From NCBI GenBank assembly GCA_009760885.1, contig CM019707.1:32343602-32407601 (forward strand): DNA of 64,000 bases, read 5' to 3'. Below, one piece after another: positions 23,216-34,419 of this stretch. A program made the position numbers and the translations under genes. The notes under the pieces were generated by a model that saw only the letters and a program-made list of their open reading frames with translations, had not been told where the DNA came from and did not search any database. Position 1 is the stretch's first letter. The number at the start of each line of letters is the position of its first letter. This DNA is from Achatina immaculata (taxonomy: Eukaryota; Mollusca; Gastropoda; Stylommatophora; Achatinidae).

Positions 23216-23359
23216 ATTATCTTTTTTAAAAAATTTTTAAAATCAGAATGCAGATTCTGGGTTGTTTACAGTTCTATAATGGGACTCATATATTTGAGGT
23301 TTATACTCTGCTGCCCTATGATATCTCTACATGTATTTCATATTTCTTATAATACTTAC

Positions 23360-23514
23360 TGTATCCGGCCTGCATAGAATAATAACCAAATTCTTGCATA
23401 TGGCCGCTAGCACCTCTCCCTTTGACACGTCATCCATCGTTAACATAAAGCTGTACAGTTTTTCCTTCGCATGAAAATTGTCACGACAGACAAGCCCGAA
23501 GGCAAGGCAACAGT
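23360..23514 (-). CDS. ECT2: ECT2 exon W15, end of PH domain
   Basis: Acceptor ATCCTAG and donor ACA|GTAAGT; phase 1 to 0. Encodes DCCLAFGLVCRDN, EKLYSFMLTMDDVSKGE and LAAICKNLVIILCRPDT. It matches the vertebrate DCHNAFALLVRPP, LLSFQMTSDELPKE and LCRHVANTICKAD segments, that is, the last strands and C-terminal helix of the PH domain. The PH domain in ECT2 is autoregulatory and needed for cortical localisation. Confidence 0.93.
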
Positions 23515-23595
23515 CTAGGATGAAACAGGAGAAAAAAAACACCAATAAACTAAAGTGATATAACATGTGTGCACTGAGCCCATGTGCCTGTGAAT

Positions 23596-23775
23596 GGAGG
23601 CCTCAATTCATGTTTGCAATATTTCCTTCATGAGGCCTCAATTCATGTTTGCAATATTTCCTTCATGAGGCCTCAATTCATGTTTGCAATATTTCTTTCA
23701 TGAGGCCTCAATTCATGTTTGCAATATTTCCTTCATGAGGCCTCAGTTCATGTTTGCAATATTTCTTTCATGAAC
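23596..23775. repeat. 35-bp minisatellite, 5 copies
   Basis: Unit TGAGGCCTCAATTCATGTTT plus GCAATATTTCCTTCA. Contains the palindrome TGAGGCCTCA. Very little variation. Confidence 0.95.
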
Positions 23776-24124
23776 TAACTAAACCCATGAGTATGTGACA
23801 TTAGTTACCCAATTATCACATTATACTGGCTTCCTAATGAGCCATACTCTTTAATTTACTGAACAGAGATTACCCCTAAAAAATGTACCTACATAAAACT
23901 GGAGTAAAGAAAAATGTCAGTCCTATAAGCATAAACTGCCACAGTATGGTGAAGTACTCATGCTTCCATTTTTGTTTTGCTTTTGTCACAGATATGGTTT
24001 CTAGGTCAAGTGTTTCACTTTCACTTTGTTCCTCTTGTCCACTGATACAATGAAATGTCAGATACACACATGGCTGGTGCTACCTTTAAGCCAAATGTGG
24101 CAGCTACACAGACAGCAGACCTTT

Positions 24125-24148
24125 GGGGGGGGGGGGGGGGGGGGGGGG
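24125..24148 (+). repeat. G24 homopolymer
   Basis: Twenty-four consecutive G followed by CGGCGGCG and the 51-bp array. A tract this long can form G-quadruplexes and is a usual site of sequencing error, so its length is unreliable. Confidence 0.9.
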
Positions 24149-24149
24149 C

Positions 24150-24405
24150 GGCGGCGCCACCAGTTTCATACATATTAGTTGCCTAGAATGCACAGGTTGG
24201 GGGCGCCACCAGTTTCATACATATTAAAGTTGCCTAGAATGCACAGGTTGGGGGCGCCACCAGTTTCATACATATTAAAGTTGCCTAGAATGCACAGGTT
24301 GGGGGCGCCACCAGTTTCATACATATTAAAGTTGACTAGAATGCACAGGTTGGGGGCGCCACCAGTTTCATACATATTAGTTGCCTAGAATGCACAGGTT
24401 GGCAA
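24150..24405. repeat. ~51-bp minisatellite, 5 copies
   Basis: Unit around GAATGCACAGGTTGGGGGCG and CCACCAGTTTCATACATATT. The outer units lack the three A residues (AAA) present in the inner ones. Open frames on both strands (LPRMHRLGAPPVSYILK) are repeat artefacts. Confidence 0.93.
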
Positions 24406-24589
24406 AGCATGCCAAAAGGTGGCCTAGAAATCTATGAGGTGTCATAAAAAAATATCCAAAATGAGGGCATAAGTCTGGAACCAAATGCCACATCTGGAAG
24501 CACATGGGCACAGGTTGACCTTGATATATATATACCACACGTGTGGTATAAGTCAAGTCCCCTCTGCTTGCCTGCTTTGTTCAAGGTTC

Positions 24590-25460
24590 AAAGTTCAAAT
24601 TTCAGACTCCGGCTTCACTGAATTCGGGACAACCCCACATATGCTCCGCTGCAATACCCATCCAAGAGTATGGTTGCTAATAGTTCCTGTCAAATGTTGT
24701 ATACAATGCGTTTTCTGCCACACAGTTCGGATTTCCTGCCAGCACCTTTAATTTACCCTAGCTCCAGCAGTCTCTTCAGATCTACATTGTTCTTCCATTC
24801 CTGCTCCTCATTCTCCTCCAGTCTGTCCAATACAGCCTTAGCAATGTCCCCCTTGTCCACTGTCAGTCTGCCATTTATTTTTGCCTGTCCAGAAAGTCTG
24901 TCTGCCACATTTTTTGCCATGTACTCCCGCATGCTCTGGACAGTAAAGCCACGTTACGCTTGTTACAGCTGACTGTACAGATGAACCCGTTCTTTTCGAA
25001 GCAAATTCTTCTCAATCTTACAAAGCATAATCTGTGAATCCATCACAATGACACCATTAACCACATAATGAGCAACTAACCATTCCACTGCCACCAACAG
25101 CCTCAATTTCCATTCGCATGCTTGAAGTGGTGATTTCAAAGACTCCCGAACCCTGTGCCACTACTCTTCCATTTTGATAGGCAACAAAACCCAATCACTT
25201 CTGCTGCTTCGAGCCACTGAGCCATCTGTACATATTACCGTGTCGGAAGACCCACAGTGACGCTGGATGAGGTACTGAACCCAAAGTTCAACTGCTCCTT
25301 GTGCCCAGTCTCTATATTCATGGCCCTTCTGTTAGCTGAGGTTGGTCCTTTACCTGTAACTAGTCATCACCTTTAGGCACCTCATCTAGATTGCAACCTG
25401 ACCTTATTGTATCCTCCATCTCTGCCATCCAGGATCTGCGTTTGATGCATTTTCCCTTTA
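24590..25460 (-). mobile_element. LINE fragment with RNase H domain
   Basis: Minus-strand frames give VICTDGSVARSS, GRVVAQGSGVFEITTSSMRM, EIEAVGG and ITWLYCPEHAGVHGK, then VADRLSGQAKI across a frameshift. These are the type I RNase H motifs of an I-like LINE. A related copy lies at 61940-62440, and both share the non-coding CAAAGTTCAAATTTCAGACT block at the left end. Confidence 0.8.
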
Positions 25461-25599
25461 TCAACCCCAACTCCCTATGGAGAGGATGATCCTTCATTTC
25501 TCATTCAAATTCAACTCAAATTCATTTTTTTAAAATTCATTTTTCCTTAAAATTGCCTGCTTTGTCTTACAGTAGTGCTCTGCTCTTATGTATCTTTCA

Positions 25600-25960
25600 T
25601 TCCAACTGTCATGTGGGAAAAACTGGATGAACAAATCATCCACATCCAAGTTTGTCAAAAACTTAGTGAAACGTGCAAAGGCATGTACTTAAAGTTACAG
25701 GAAGTCGATGGGGAGGATTTGCAACTTGTGAAGCAGTTTCTTGGTAAACACTACATTCTACAGCCACAATATTCGCCAGAGATTGCTCCCCATGAATTTT
25801 TCTATTCCTAAAATTAAAATGCCATTGAAAGGAAAAAGATTTCAGGACATCAAGGAAAGACAACAGAATGTGACAGGGCAGCTGTTCTCCACATCTGATG
25901 ACTTCAAAAGATGCTTCAAGCAGTTAACACAGCACTGGGCTAAGTGTGTTCAAAGATGAT
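25600..25960 (+). mobile_element. mariner remnant, transposase C-terminal half
   Basis: Frames give QPQYSPEIAPHEFF, then LKCHLKGKRFQDIKE-like text and DFKRCFKQLTQHWAKCVQR, matching the third catalytic block and C terminus of a mariner transposase. The SPEIAPHE motif has His where an active enzyme has Asp. No TIRs were identified. Confidence 0.75.
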
Positions 25961-25998
25961 TAAATTACAGATCAGTAACTTCTGTAGTTTTGTCCATA

Positions 25999-26974
25999 CA
26001 GGGTCCGGCATAAAGCACAGCTGGATTTAAATGACATAGTGCGCAGAAACTGAATACGTGTGAAAAAAAAAAACCATGACGTCAGAGATGATGCAGACAA
26101 ACGGTAATTGGCTTCTTGGCAAACACAACATCACGCATTCACCATTGAAACTTATTTTAAAAGTGGAGAATCATCTATTACTGTACAACGAAAGTTTCAT
26201 CGCCATTTTGAGTTGCATCCCCATGATAATGTTCCCGATCAGAGGACAAAACAATTTTGAGGTGGGTCAAAAAATTTAAGGAAACCGATAATTGCCTTAA
26301 TAACAAGTCTAATGGTCATCCAAGAACTCAACAGACACCTGAATGAATTCAAGAAGTCCACAACGCATCGCTGAGTAGCCCTCGGCGATCAGATGTAAGG
26401 AGCGCTTTGGCACCTAGCATCCTCTTATTGTTAACAGTGATCTTTATGTGCAGATGCTAAGTGAATACTTCATTCCAGACCTGGCCAATAGAAATAAGAG
26501 ACTAATATGGTTTCAACAAGATGGAGCAACTGCCCACACAGCCCGTCAGTCCATGGCCATGCTGTGATAAGCATTTCACAATCGTCTTATTTCCAGATTT
26601 GAGGATATTCATTGGCCAGCAAGGTCACTGGATTTATCGGCTGCAGACTTCTTTTTGTGGGGGTATCTCAAGAACACGGTGTATGCTAGTGGTCAACTGC
26701 AGACCTAAAGATTGAATCCAACATTGCATTCAAAATATCCCTTAGAATATGTTAAATGCTGTTATGGAGGAATTTTCCAGATGTCTGGCTGAATGTATCA
26801 AATGTAATGGCGGTCATCTAACCGGCGTAATTTTCAAAACCTAAATATAATTGTCAGTAATAATAAAAATACCCACTTTTCTGAGTTTCATTTCACTTTT
26901 TTTTACCAAAAACATATATAGCGCTTATTTATTTTCCATTTTAAAAATCCAGCTATGCTTTATGCCAGACCCTA
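25999..26974 (+). mobile_element. Tc1/mariner-type element with TIRs and TA site
   Basis: The left end is CAGGGTCCGGCATAAAGCAC followed by AGCTGGATTT. The reverse complement of the right end is TAGGGTCTGGCATAAAGCAT followed by AGCTGGATTT. TA flanks both ends (25997-25998, 26975-26976). Length 976 bp. The broken transposase reads LASWQTQHHAFTIE, FKSGESSITVQRKF, then WFQQDGATAHTARQSMAM, DIHWPARSPDLSAADFFLW and CLAECIKCNGGHLTGVIF across three frames. It is internally deleted and non-autonomous. Confidence 0.88.
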
Positions 26975-27251
26975 TATAAATCCAGTCCGGATACTTTTTG
27001 ATCACACCTCGTTTCTCTCCAGTTAGGAAAGATAGCTCACAAACTGCTTCACAATCCCACACCCCTGACAGACAGACAGACACAGCAATCCTTAGATTCA
27101 TTTCACTAAGATAAATCACTGCACTGCCTACAAATATTTTAAAATTACTTTTCTGTGTTATTAACCACAAACAGCTTTCTTCAAACTAAATTACAGGCTC
27201 AAAAAACACATGAAAGCTCTGCTTGCAACTCATCTCATGACCTCCGCTTAC

Positions 27252-27399
27252 CTTCAGTTTCTTCAATATCCACAACTCTCTTTATACAAGTCATAGGGAT
27301 CACATCCAGGTGCTTGTAAGCCTTTTGAGAAGCCCTGTGGTGTGGTGTCATCACTGCTGGGCTTTTTGAACCAAGGACTTTCAATCTTCTCTTGCATAT
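27252..27399 (-). CDS. ECT2: ECT2 exon W14, PH domain
   Basis: Acceptor CTAACCCAG, donor GAAG|GTAAGC; phase 0 to 1. The join with W13 reads DSVE|ICKRRLKVLG, against vertebrate DCLEIARKRHKVIG. The rest contains ASQKAYKHLDVIPMTCIKRV and VDIEETE, equivalent to SLKHIHLMPLSQIKKVLDIRETE. This covers the middle strands of the PH domain. Confidence 0.95.
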
Positions 27400-27599
27400 C
27401 TGGGTTAGCACATGGACAAATTGTTTGCTTTGTGACTTATGATATCAGTAATCTATAACAATAGCAAAAACAAACAGTAACCAGAATTTAATAGACATTT
27501 TTCTTCTTGATTGGTCATTTGATTATTGACTCCCTTGATCTGAAAAACTTGAGATTTTGCAGTCCAAAATATTATGATTATGAACCACATACACAGGTT

Positions 27600-27790
27600 T
27601 GGAAAGGGAGTGGGTTATAGAACAACAGAAGATCATCTAAGTCATACTCTATAAGCTAGACTGAAGAAGTGGGTTATAGAACAATGGAAGATCATCTAAG
27701 TCATACTCTATAAGCCAGACTGAAGGAGTGGGTTACAGAACAATGGAAGATCATCTAAGTCATACTCTATAAGCTAGACTGAAGGAGTGG
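27600..27790. repeat. 59-bp tandem repeat, ~3 copies
   Basis: Unit includes GGTTATAGAACAATGGAAGA and TCATCTAAGTCATACTCTAT. Three clear copies. Confidence 0.9.
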
Positions 27791-27889
27791 AAGTCACAGA
27801 AGCACTGTGAGGAAGATGGATAGTATCTTGGCCAGCAGTTCTAACTTGCTGGCCCTGATGAATTCACCAACCCTGCAGTAGCTACATAA

Positions 27890-29312
27890 AAGACAAAGTG
27901 AAGGAATCATGTCGTCAAGATAAACATCAAAACTATGACAACTTAGCAGAAGCAGCAGAGAAAGCAGCATATGCAAATAACATGAAAACCATATACAAAA
28001 TCATAAAGCAGATGACAAGTAAGTTCAGCACAAGATGTGAAAGTGCAGAAAGGACACAAAATGGACAACTGGTCAGTGGAGAAAGAGAAAAAATTGAAAG
28101 ATGGAGGGAACACTTTAACACCCTACTAAACAGAACACAAACAGCACAAACAAGAGACATACCTGAAGCAAAAACGGAACTAAATATCAATACAGGACCA
28201 ATAACAATAAGTGAAGTAAAGGAGGCAATAAAGAAGCTAAAATTAGACAGGGCACCAGGTGAAGATGAAGTGACTGCTGAGATGTTGAAAGCAGAAGAAA
28301 CAGAAACACCAAAACAACTTTGCCGGATACTACAACAAATTTGGGATCTAGAAAAAGCTCCAGAGAAGTGGAAAACTGGCCTTATAGTAAAACTACCGAA
28401 GAAGGGTGACCTCAGAGAATGCGGGAACTGGAGAGGCATTACCCTACTGCCACTCACCAGCAAAGTATTTTGCAGAATAATCATCAACAGAATTGTACCA
28501 GCACTTGAGGGGAAACTTCGGAAAGAGCAGGCAGGATTTAGGGAAGGAAGATAGACCACATATTTGTACTTAGACAAATATTAGAGCAGGCAAATGAGTG
28601 GCAAAGCACAACATATGCACTGTCTATAGATTTTGAGAAAGCCTCTGACAATGTCAAGAGAGATGCACTGTGGAAAATCCTAAGATGGCATGGCCTCCCC
28701 CATAAAATAGTGAATGTAATCAAATACCTTGGAGCAGTAATAACTTCAGATGGGAAATGCAGAACAGAAATTAGGACCAGAGCAGGCCAAGCAAAGACTG
28801 CATTTCATAGAATGATAAACATATTATGCAACACATCCTTATCAATGAATGTTAGAAAACGAGTCCTAAAATGCTATATTGAACCTATCTTGTTATATGG
28901 AAGTGAATCATGGACAATAGGCAAGTCTGCACAAAAATCATTGGAAGCAGCAGAAATGTGGTTTATTAGAAGAATGTTGCGAATCCCCTGGATAGCAAAA
29001 ATAACTAATGAAGAATGTATGAGAAGAGCTGGAGAGACAAAAAATCTTGTCTAAAAGATAAGAGAGAGACAATGTACTTTCATAGGACATGCAATGAGAA
29101 GAGGGGGTATTAAAAATATTATAACAGGAAAAACAGAAGGAAGGAGATCAAGAGGAAGACCAAGAGAAATGATACTGGACAGTCTGACAGGATGGTGTGA
29201 GAGGAGATCACCAACTGAGCTGATGGCCAGCATGAAGGATCGTGTACTCTGGAGAAGCATATTAGCCAACGCCAGTCAGCACTGCACTCGATGATGATGA
29301 TGATGATGAAGA
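27890..29312 (+). mobile_element. LINE family C copy with (GAT)n tail, internally deleted
   Basis: The open frame 27898-28554 encodes the RT fingers: APGEDEVTAEMLKAEE, KWKTGLIVKLPKKGDL, NWRGITLLPLTSKVFCR and EQAGFREGR. After a frameshift comes IDFEKASDNVKRDALW (palm A motif). At about 28712 the sequence jumps directly to YLGAVITSDGKCRTEI, deleting the catalytic YxDD region. The C terminus runs LYGSESWTIGKSAQ, RRMLRIPWIAKITNEE, FIGHAMRRGG and RGRPREMILDSL to a stop, then six GAT units. It is dead because the RT catalytic core is missing. Confidence 0.92.
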
Positions 29313-29314
29313 AG

Positions 29315-31927
29315 AATCAAAGCCCTGTACAAGGGTTTTCAATGCAAAGTGATCTGTGGAGAACATACCTCCAGCAGGTTTAGGGTACAAACAGGAGTGA
29401 AGCAGGGACGTGTACTATCACCAACATTATTTATCTTGGCAATAGACTGGTTAATGAAAGAGGCAACATCAGACAAATGCAGGGGATTACAATGGACTCT
29501 TGACACATTGCTGGAGGACTAGACATTGTGGACGACATTTGTCTATTATCAAGCACCCACAAAGATATGCAAGATAAAATAAACAAGCTAACTCAGAATG
29601 CAAACAACTTAGGACTAAAGCAGATCAACGCAGGAAAGACAAAGTTAATGAAGCAAAATGTGAACAACAGAAATATGCTCAAAGTAGATAGCAAGTTAAA
29701 CCTTGAAACTGACTTACCAGCCCCACAGCTAACTGTCAACCTAGATGAAATTAAATTGCATGAAACTGAAACAGCAGTGAATTTAATGGCTAACAACAAA
29801 GCTGCAGGTGAAGATGAAATAACATCCGAGATGCTAAAAGCTATCAATAGTGACAACATGAGACAACTACAGAGAATGTTTAACAAGATTTGGAAAGAAG
29901 AAAAGGTCCCTTCTAATTGGAAGAAAGGAATCATTGTTAAAATACCAAAAAAGGGCAACCTTAGTGACTGTAACAACTGGAGAGGAGTAACCTTAATATC
30001 AGTTGTGTCAAAAGTATTTTGCAAGGTCATTTTGAATAGACTCAAAGATATAGTGGATACTGCAATGAGAGAAGAACAAGCAGGATTTCAAAAAGGGAGA
30101 AGCTGTCTCGACCAGATCTTTACTCTCAGAATAATACCTGAAGAACATACTGAAAAGCAGAAACCATTAATACCGAACTTCATAGATTTTAAAAAGGCAT
30201 TTGACAGCATACACAGAGATTCATTATGGAGAATTTTATGTCTATATGGAATACCATCTAAAATTGTCAACATCATTAAGGACTTATACAATGGATATGG
30301 TTGTGCAGTCAAGACAGAAGAAGGGATGAGTGAATGGTTCCAGATTGAAACAGGCGTGAAACAAGGATGTATACTGTCTCCTTTACTTTTTGGGATTACA
30401 ATAGACTTACATAATGAAAAAATGCTGCACAGGTAACACAGGTATTGACTGGGTACATGAGACCCAACTAGAAGATCTTGATTTTGCTGATGACATAACT
30501 CTTATCAGTAATAATGTGAATTCCATGCAAGAAAAAACAGATAGCCTGTCTTCACTGGCTAGCAAAATAGGACTTGAAATTAACAAGGACAAAACAAAAA
30601 TAATGAAAATTCCCATCAATCAAAATGGAAAAATACACACAGAAGGGACAGATATTGAAGAAGTCAATCAATTTGCATACCTTGGCAGCTACATAGACCA
30701 GGATGGTGACACTAGAAAAGAAGTTAGGATCAGAATTGCAAAAGCAGCATCAATCTTCAAGAATCTTGAGAACATATGGAATTCAAAAGTTATAAGCACA
30801 AAAACCAAGTTAAGACTATTCAACTCAAATGTAATATCCACCCTCATTTATGCATGTGAAAGCTGGAAAACAACTAAAGAAATAGAAAAGAAATTAGACT
30901 CTTTTGAAAACAAATGCCTAAGGAAAATACTCGGCATCAAGTGGAATGAATTCAAGAACAATGCAGAGATAAGACAGATGACTGAACACCAACCAGTCTC
31001 ATGGGTGATCAGGAAAAGGAGATGGACATATGTTGGTCACTTGATGAGAAGAAATGATCAGAGAATCCCAAAACAAGCTATCAAATGGAACACAACAGGC
31101 CGAAGAAAAAGGGGCAGACCGCGTGAAACTCTGAAGAGGACATTATTAAGAGAGGCCAAGTTAACAGGCATAAAATCCTTTGATGAGGTTGAAAGACTCG
31201 CCGAAGACAGGAAAAATTGGCGAACTACTTTGCGAGCCCTATGTGACGTTTAACGACACGGGAAGGATATAAGATATAAGATAGCAAGTTAGTGGAGGAG
31301 GTCAACGAATTTGTATAGCTTGGCAGCAGAGTAGTAGAAAATGGAGACAGCACAGAGGACATCAACAACAGACTTACTAGAGCAAACCAGGCTTTTGCAA
31401 TGCTGCAGACTATATGGAAATCTAAAAAACTAAGCATGAAGATGGAAATCAGGATATTTAAGAGTAATGTTCTAAGTGTACTACTCTATGAAAGTGAATG
31501 GTGGAAAATCACCAAAACCATAGAAAACAAGTTGAATTCTTTCCAGACTAAATGTTTACAAAGAATTAGAAAAATATTTTGGCCAAACACCATAAGAAAT
31601 AACATCTTGTTGGCAGAAATGCAGACGAAGCCACTGACAACAATTATTGAGGAAAGACACTGGCGATGGTTGGGACATGTGCTCCGAATGACTGATAACT
31701 CACTACCAAAAATAGCACTAAGATGGACACCACAGGGGAACAGAAGTAAGGGTAAACCAAAAGAGACATGGAGTAGAACAACAGAAAGGATGTTGAGCAA
31801 TAGAAGGCTCACCTGGGCAAGAGCGGGAAAAAAGGCAAAGGACAGGCATTTGTGGAAAACCCTTGTGGCATCCCCATGTGCCCTGGGCACTTAAGGTTCA
31901 CAGAGAGAGAGAGAGAGAGAAAGAGAG
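29315..31927 (+). mobile_element. LINE family D copy, split by an inserted LINE A
   Basis: Two parts of one element, 29315-29698 and 31279-31895, read continuously if the insert between them is removed. Part 1 holds VQTGVKQGRVLSPTLFILAI, then VDDICLLSSTHKDMQ (FADD box changed to VDD) and NMLKVDSKL. Part 2 continues SKLVEEVNEFV, GSRVVENGDSTEDINNRLTR, LLYESEWWKITKT, WRWLGHVLRMTDNSLPK and GKPKETW, to the end TLVASPCALGT and a stop, followed by a (GA)n tract at 31902-31927. It shows stops and single-base shifts. The RT fingers are missing at the left. Confidence 0.85.
29699..31278 (+). mobile_element. LINE family A copy, best preserved, with 13-bp TSD
   Basis: Bounded by the direct repeat AGATAGCAAGTTA at 29686-29698 and 31279-31291, a target-site duplication. 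It is 5'-truncated, starting inside the RT region: AGEDEITSEMLKAINS, NWKKGIIVKIPKKGNL, IDFKKAFDSIHRDSLWRIL and TGVKQGCILSPLLFGI. After a one-base shift near 30415 come DFADDITLIS (catalytic), EVNQFAYLGSYIDQDGD, ACESWKTTKEIEKKL, GRRKRGRPRETLKRTL and TTLRALCDV with a stop, then an AAGGATATAAGATATA tail. It is close to open and so relatively young. At least seven shorter relatives occur in this window. Confidence 0.93.
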
Positions 31928-32034
31928 TAGCAGCTACATCAGTCCTGCTGTATCAGACAATCATAGTCTGTAAACTCATGAACACAATTTCTCATCTCAC
32001 ACTTCTGTAAACATCAGGTCTTCTCTCCACCATC

Positions 32035-32205
32035 ATGTCTGGTAGTTTCAGCAAGCTCTTTGACTCCCCCGTTCGAAGTAAAGCCTGCAGAGGAGCCCAG
32101 AACTTGCCAGAAGAGCCTGACAGCCAGAATTCTCCCAAGTCTCCATCAGATCCCATGCCTCATGAGTCACTTCTGACAGTCCAGGTTGGACAGAACGGCT
32201 AACAG
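32035..32205 (+). CDS. Possible nested coding exon, unrecognised
   Basis: The plus strand, opposite to ECT2, has an ATG in reasonable context (CCACCATCATGT) and 56 codons: MSGSFSKLFDSPVRSKACRG, QNLPEEPDSQNSPKSPS, HESLLTVQVGQNG. Low-complexity repeat features are absent and the Ser/Pro-rich composition looks protein-like. A CAG acceptor-like site precedes it (32009-32011) and CAG|GTTGGA could serve as a weak donor. It lies in ECT2 intron W13/W14. No family recognised; it may be chance or a gene fragment captured by an element. Confidence 0.25.
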
Positions 32206-32564
32206 TAATCACTCACAATCATAGCACCAAACCAAACCAAATTCAAGCTCTTAAAATACTTGAAGCAAATGTTTCAAATTCTCAAAATCTATTTCATCTC
32301 TTTGACTACCATGGGTTGTTAAAACAGCCATTTTTTTTTCTCTAACAAAATTTTAAAATAAAAGTGAATGTAGTTATGTTTTTGTTCCACAGATGAGAGT
32401 TTGTCATTTTAAACTGCTGTAAATAATTAAAATAGGCACAGAATTTTGTTCCCCCGGTAAAACAGTTGCTGTGATGATTCATTAGGTAAAAAGGTAAAGA
32501 TAGTCCCATAGCAAATGCCGTAGGGGATAAAGTGTTAGAGACCTCATTATTCATTATGCTGGGC

Positions 32565-32771
32565 CATCAGCGTATGAGTTAGGGTGGCCAGTTCCTTTCC
32601 TCGCTGACTTTCCTTCCCAGATTTTCTCTTGTACCCATTTTACGAGGCTGGGTCGACCTCGGGGCCGTATTGGTTGAGGGGAAAAAAAAAAAATCCCCGC
32701 TCAGCTGGGGATTTGAACCCTCAACCATTCAGTTGCTAGATGAGTGCTCTAACCACTACACTAGCTGGTCA
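32565..32771 (-). mobile_element. tRNA-derived SINE, family S2
   Basis: Read on the minus strand the head is GCTAGTGTAGTGGTTAGAGC (A box, 32753-32765) and GGTTCAAATCC (B box, 32709-32719), at proper tRNA spacing. It runs on to a GGGGATTTTTT stretch and a body with GGGTCGACCCAGCCTCG. The A and B boxes are near consensus, so RNA polymerase III promoter activity is plausible. It lies 170 bp from ECT2 exon W13. Confidence 0.85.
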
Positions 32772-32944
32772 TTACAAAAACAAAACTGATGTTTAGTAGG
32801 CTAATAACATGAAGGTGAGTGGGATAAGAAAGAATTATTACTAAATTTACATTCATTAAAGAACATGATGTCAACAAAAACAAAACTCAACACTGTACAT
32901 AAATGAAGCTATAATAAGAGCAAGTAACAATATTAAAATCTTAC

Positions 32945-33064
32945 CTCCACACTATCTGAGAAGATGAAGAGTGTTAGTGGGCTTCCACGTGATGACATAT
33001 TGCCAGATAGTTCGGTAACATCCACTTTCATAACAAAGTGCCGATTGGATGATAGCAAGTTGGC
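32945..33064 (-). CDS. ECT2: ECT2 exon W13, start of PH domain
   Basis: Acceptor GAATTCACCAG and donor GAG|GTAAGA; phase 0 to 0, 40 codons. Begins ANLLSSNRHFVMKVDVTEL and ends PLTLFIFSDSVE. This aligns with vertebrate ANLLSSHRSLVQRVETISL and VTLFLFNDCLE, the first strands of the PH domain. The exon length is a multiple of three. Confidence 0.95.
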
Positions 33065-33839
33065 CTGGTGAATTCAAAGGGGAAATGATATATATATAAC
33101 TGTCAGATCATAAGCAAAAATGAAGGCTAGCAGTATGAACTAAAAATAAACCTGCCATACATTTGTTTTCTCCAATCATCTGTTTCTCCCATAATGCACT
33201 AAAAATACTGTGTCCAATGTACTCTGCTATGGTTTTACAGGCAGTAGATTTTTTATTATCTGAAGCATTTTCTCTAACACAAGTACCTCCAATACCCATT
33301 TTCACAGATGGGTTGATGGTAGAGTAGTTCGATCCCATTGTCTTCACATGAAAAGCCAAAGTTAGTTACAGCAATACTACTACTCTACTTCTGAAACTTC
33401 CCCTACAAAAGTGCTTGAGTTACATTCTGCATTTACTTGCAAAAAGCTAAGCCTACATCCATTAAATACAGCGGAACCATTTTATTAGTTTTGCTCGGAG
33501 AATTCTATTGTAATATTTTCAAACATGTTAAAATATATTCCAAGCAAACACTGGTCATTCTAAGGCTGTGAACATGTACAAATTTGTCGAGGACTAGTAC
33601 ATGTGTCAGCCTGTGTGTAGTCTCTCTTTTCCTTGTAAATCATTTCCAGAGCATCTTCAAAGAAAAGAATCCTCTGATGTGACCCAAGTATATCACTTGT
33701 TGTCTGCTGGAAATGGCAGCAGGAGGAGGTAATCTGTCACTCCCCTACCTCTGCATGTTTGACTAACAAATGTCTTGACGGATGGAAATTAAATGTTTGT
33801 CCTCTAGCACTGCATCTTCAAAAATGTTTTGGACTATCA

Positions 33840-33990
33840 AATTTTACTCCAGAAGAAAATATAACTTCAGAAGTGGCAGTATACACGCACACAGCTGGCA
33901 AAGACTCTACTTCAGAAGTGACAGTACACACACACAACAGGCAAAGACTCTACTTCAGAAGTGACAGCACACACAGAGACTGGCAAAGAC
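33840..33990. repeat. ~42-bp tandem repeat, 3-4 copies
   Basis: Unit around GGCAAAGACTCTACTTCAGA and AGTGACAGTACACAC; the copies are diverged. Confidence 0.85.
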
Positions 33991-34340
33991 TGCTTCAGCT
34001 TCTCACGGCAGTCATAATACCAGATTGATGTGTTCCTTCAGGTTGCCAAAGTCTGCAAGATGAATGGGCTGTTGTGGTGTTTTAAGTCTTGCACTGACTC
34101 TGGATGTACAAACAAGTCACCACAATCCACTCCCTGTCCAGCAAGATGCCTGTACCTAAACATCATCACTGTATCAAATGTGAACAAAACAAAAAAACAC
34201 AACACCAGCTAGTATTCCTCATAACAAGTTGGTTTATCTCAAGTGATATCATTATTATATTTTTGTACTGAAAAAAAAAAAGGAAACAAATGTAAAATAT
34301 ATATATCCGAAATATTAAAAACGAAAAGGAAAAAACTTAC

Positions 34341-34419
34341 TGGACAATTGTCAATATCATTGATAATACCAAACATGACCATTTGACTCTCAGTTTTCCT
34401 CTTGTCTTCGTTGATATGT
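34341..34419 (-). CDS. ECT2: ECT2 exon W12, end of DH domain
   Basis: Acceptor ATGAGCAG and donor CCA|GTAAGT; phase 2 to 0. The codon split with W11 gives VMV|HINEDKRKTES, then MFGIINDIDNCP, against vertebrate VMTHINEDKRKTEAQ and DVVYEVDGCP. This is the long last helix of DH leading into PH. The acceptor lacks a normal pyrimidine tract; an A8/T10 inverted repeat sits just upstream (34427-34452). Confidence 0.95.

Noticed and set aside
29528..30436. A single 302-codon reverse-transcriptase gene
   Set aside because: The frame crosses a LINE-in-LINE joint at 29698/29699; its first 57 codons belong to a different element from the rest.
32560..32775. Functional tRNA gene on the minus strand
   Set aside because: A and B boxes are good, but the region continues into a SINE body and I see no foldable mature tRNA with a proper acceptor stem.
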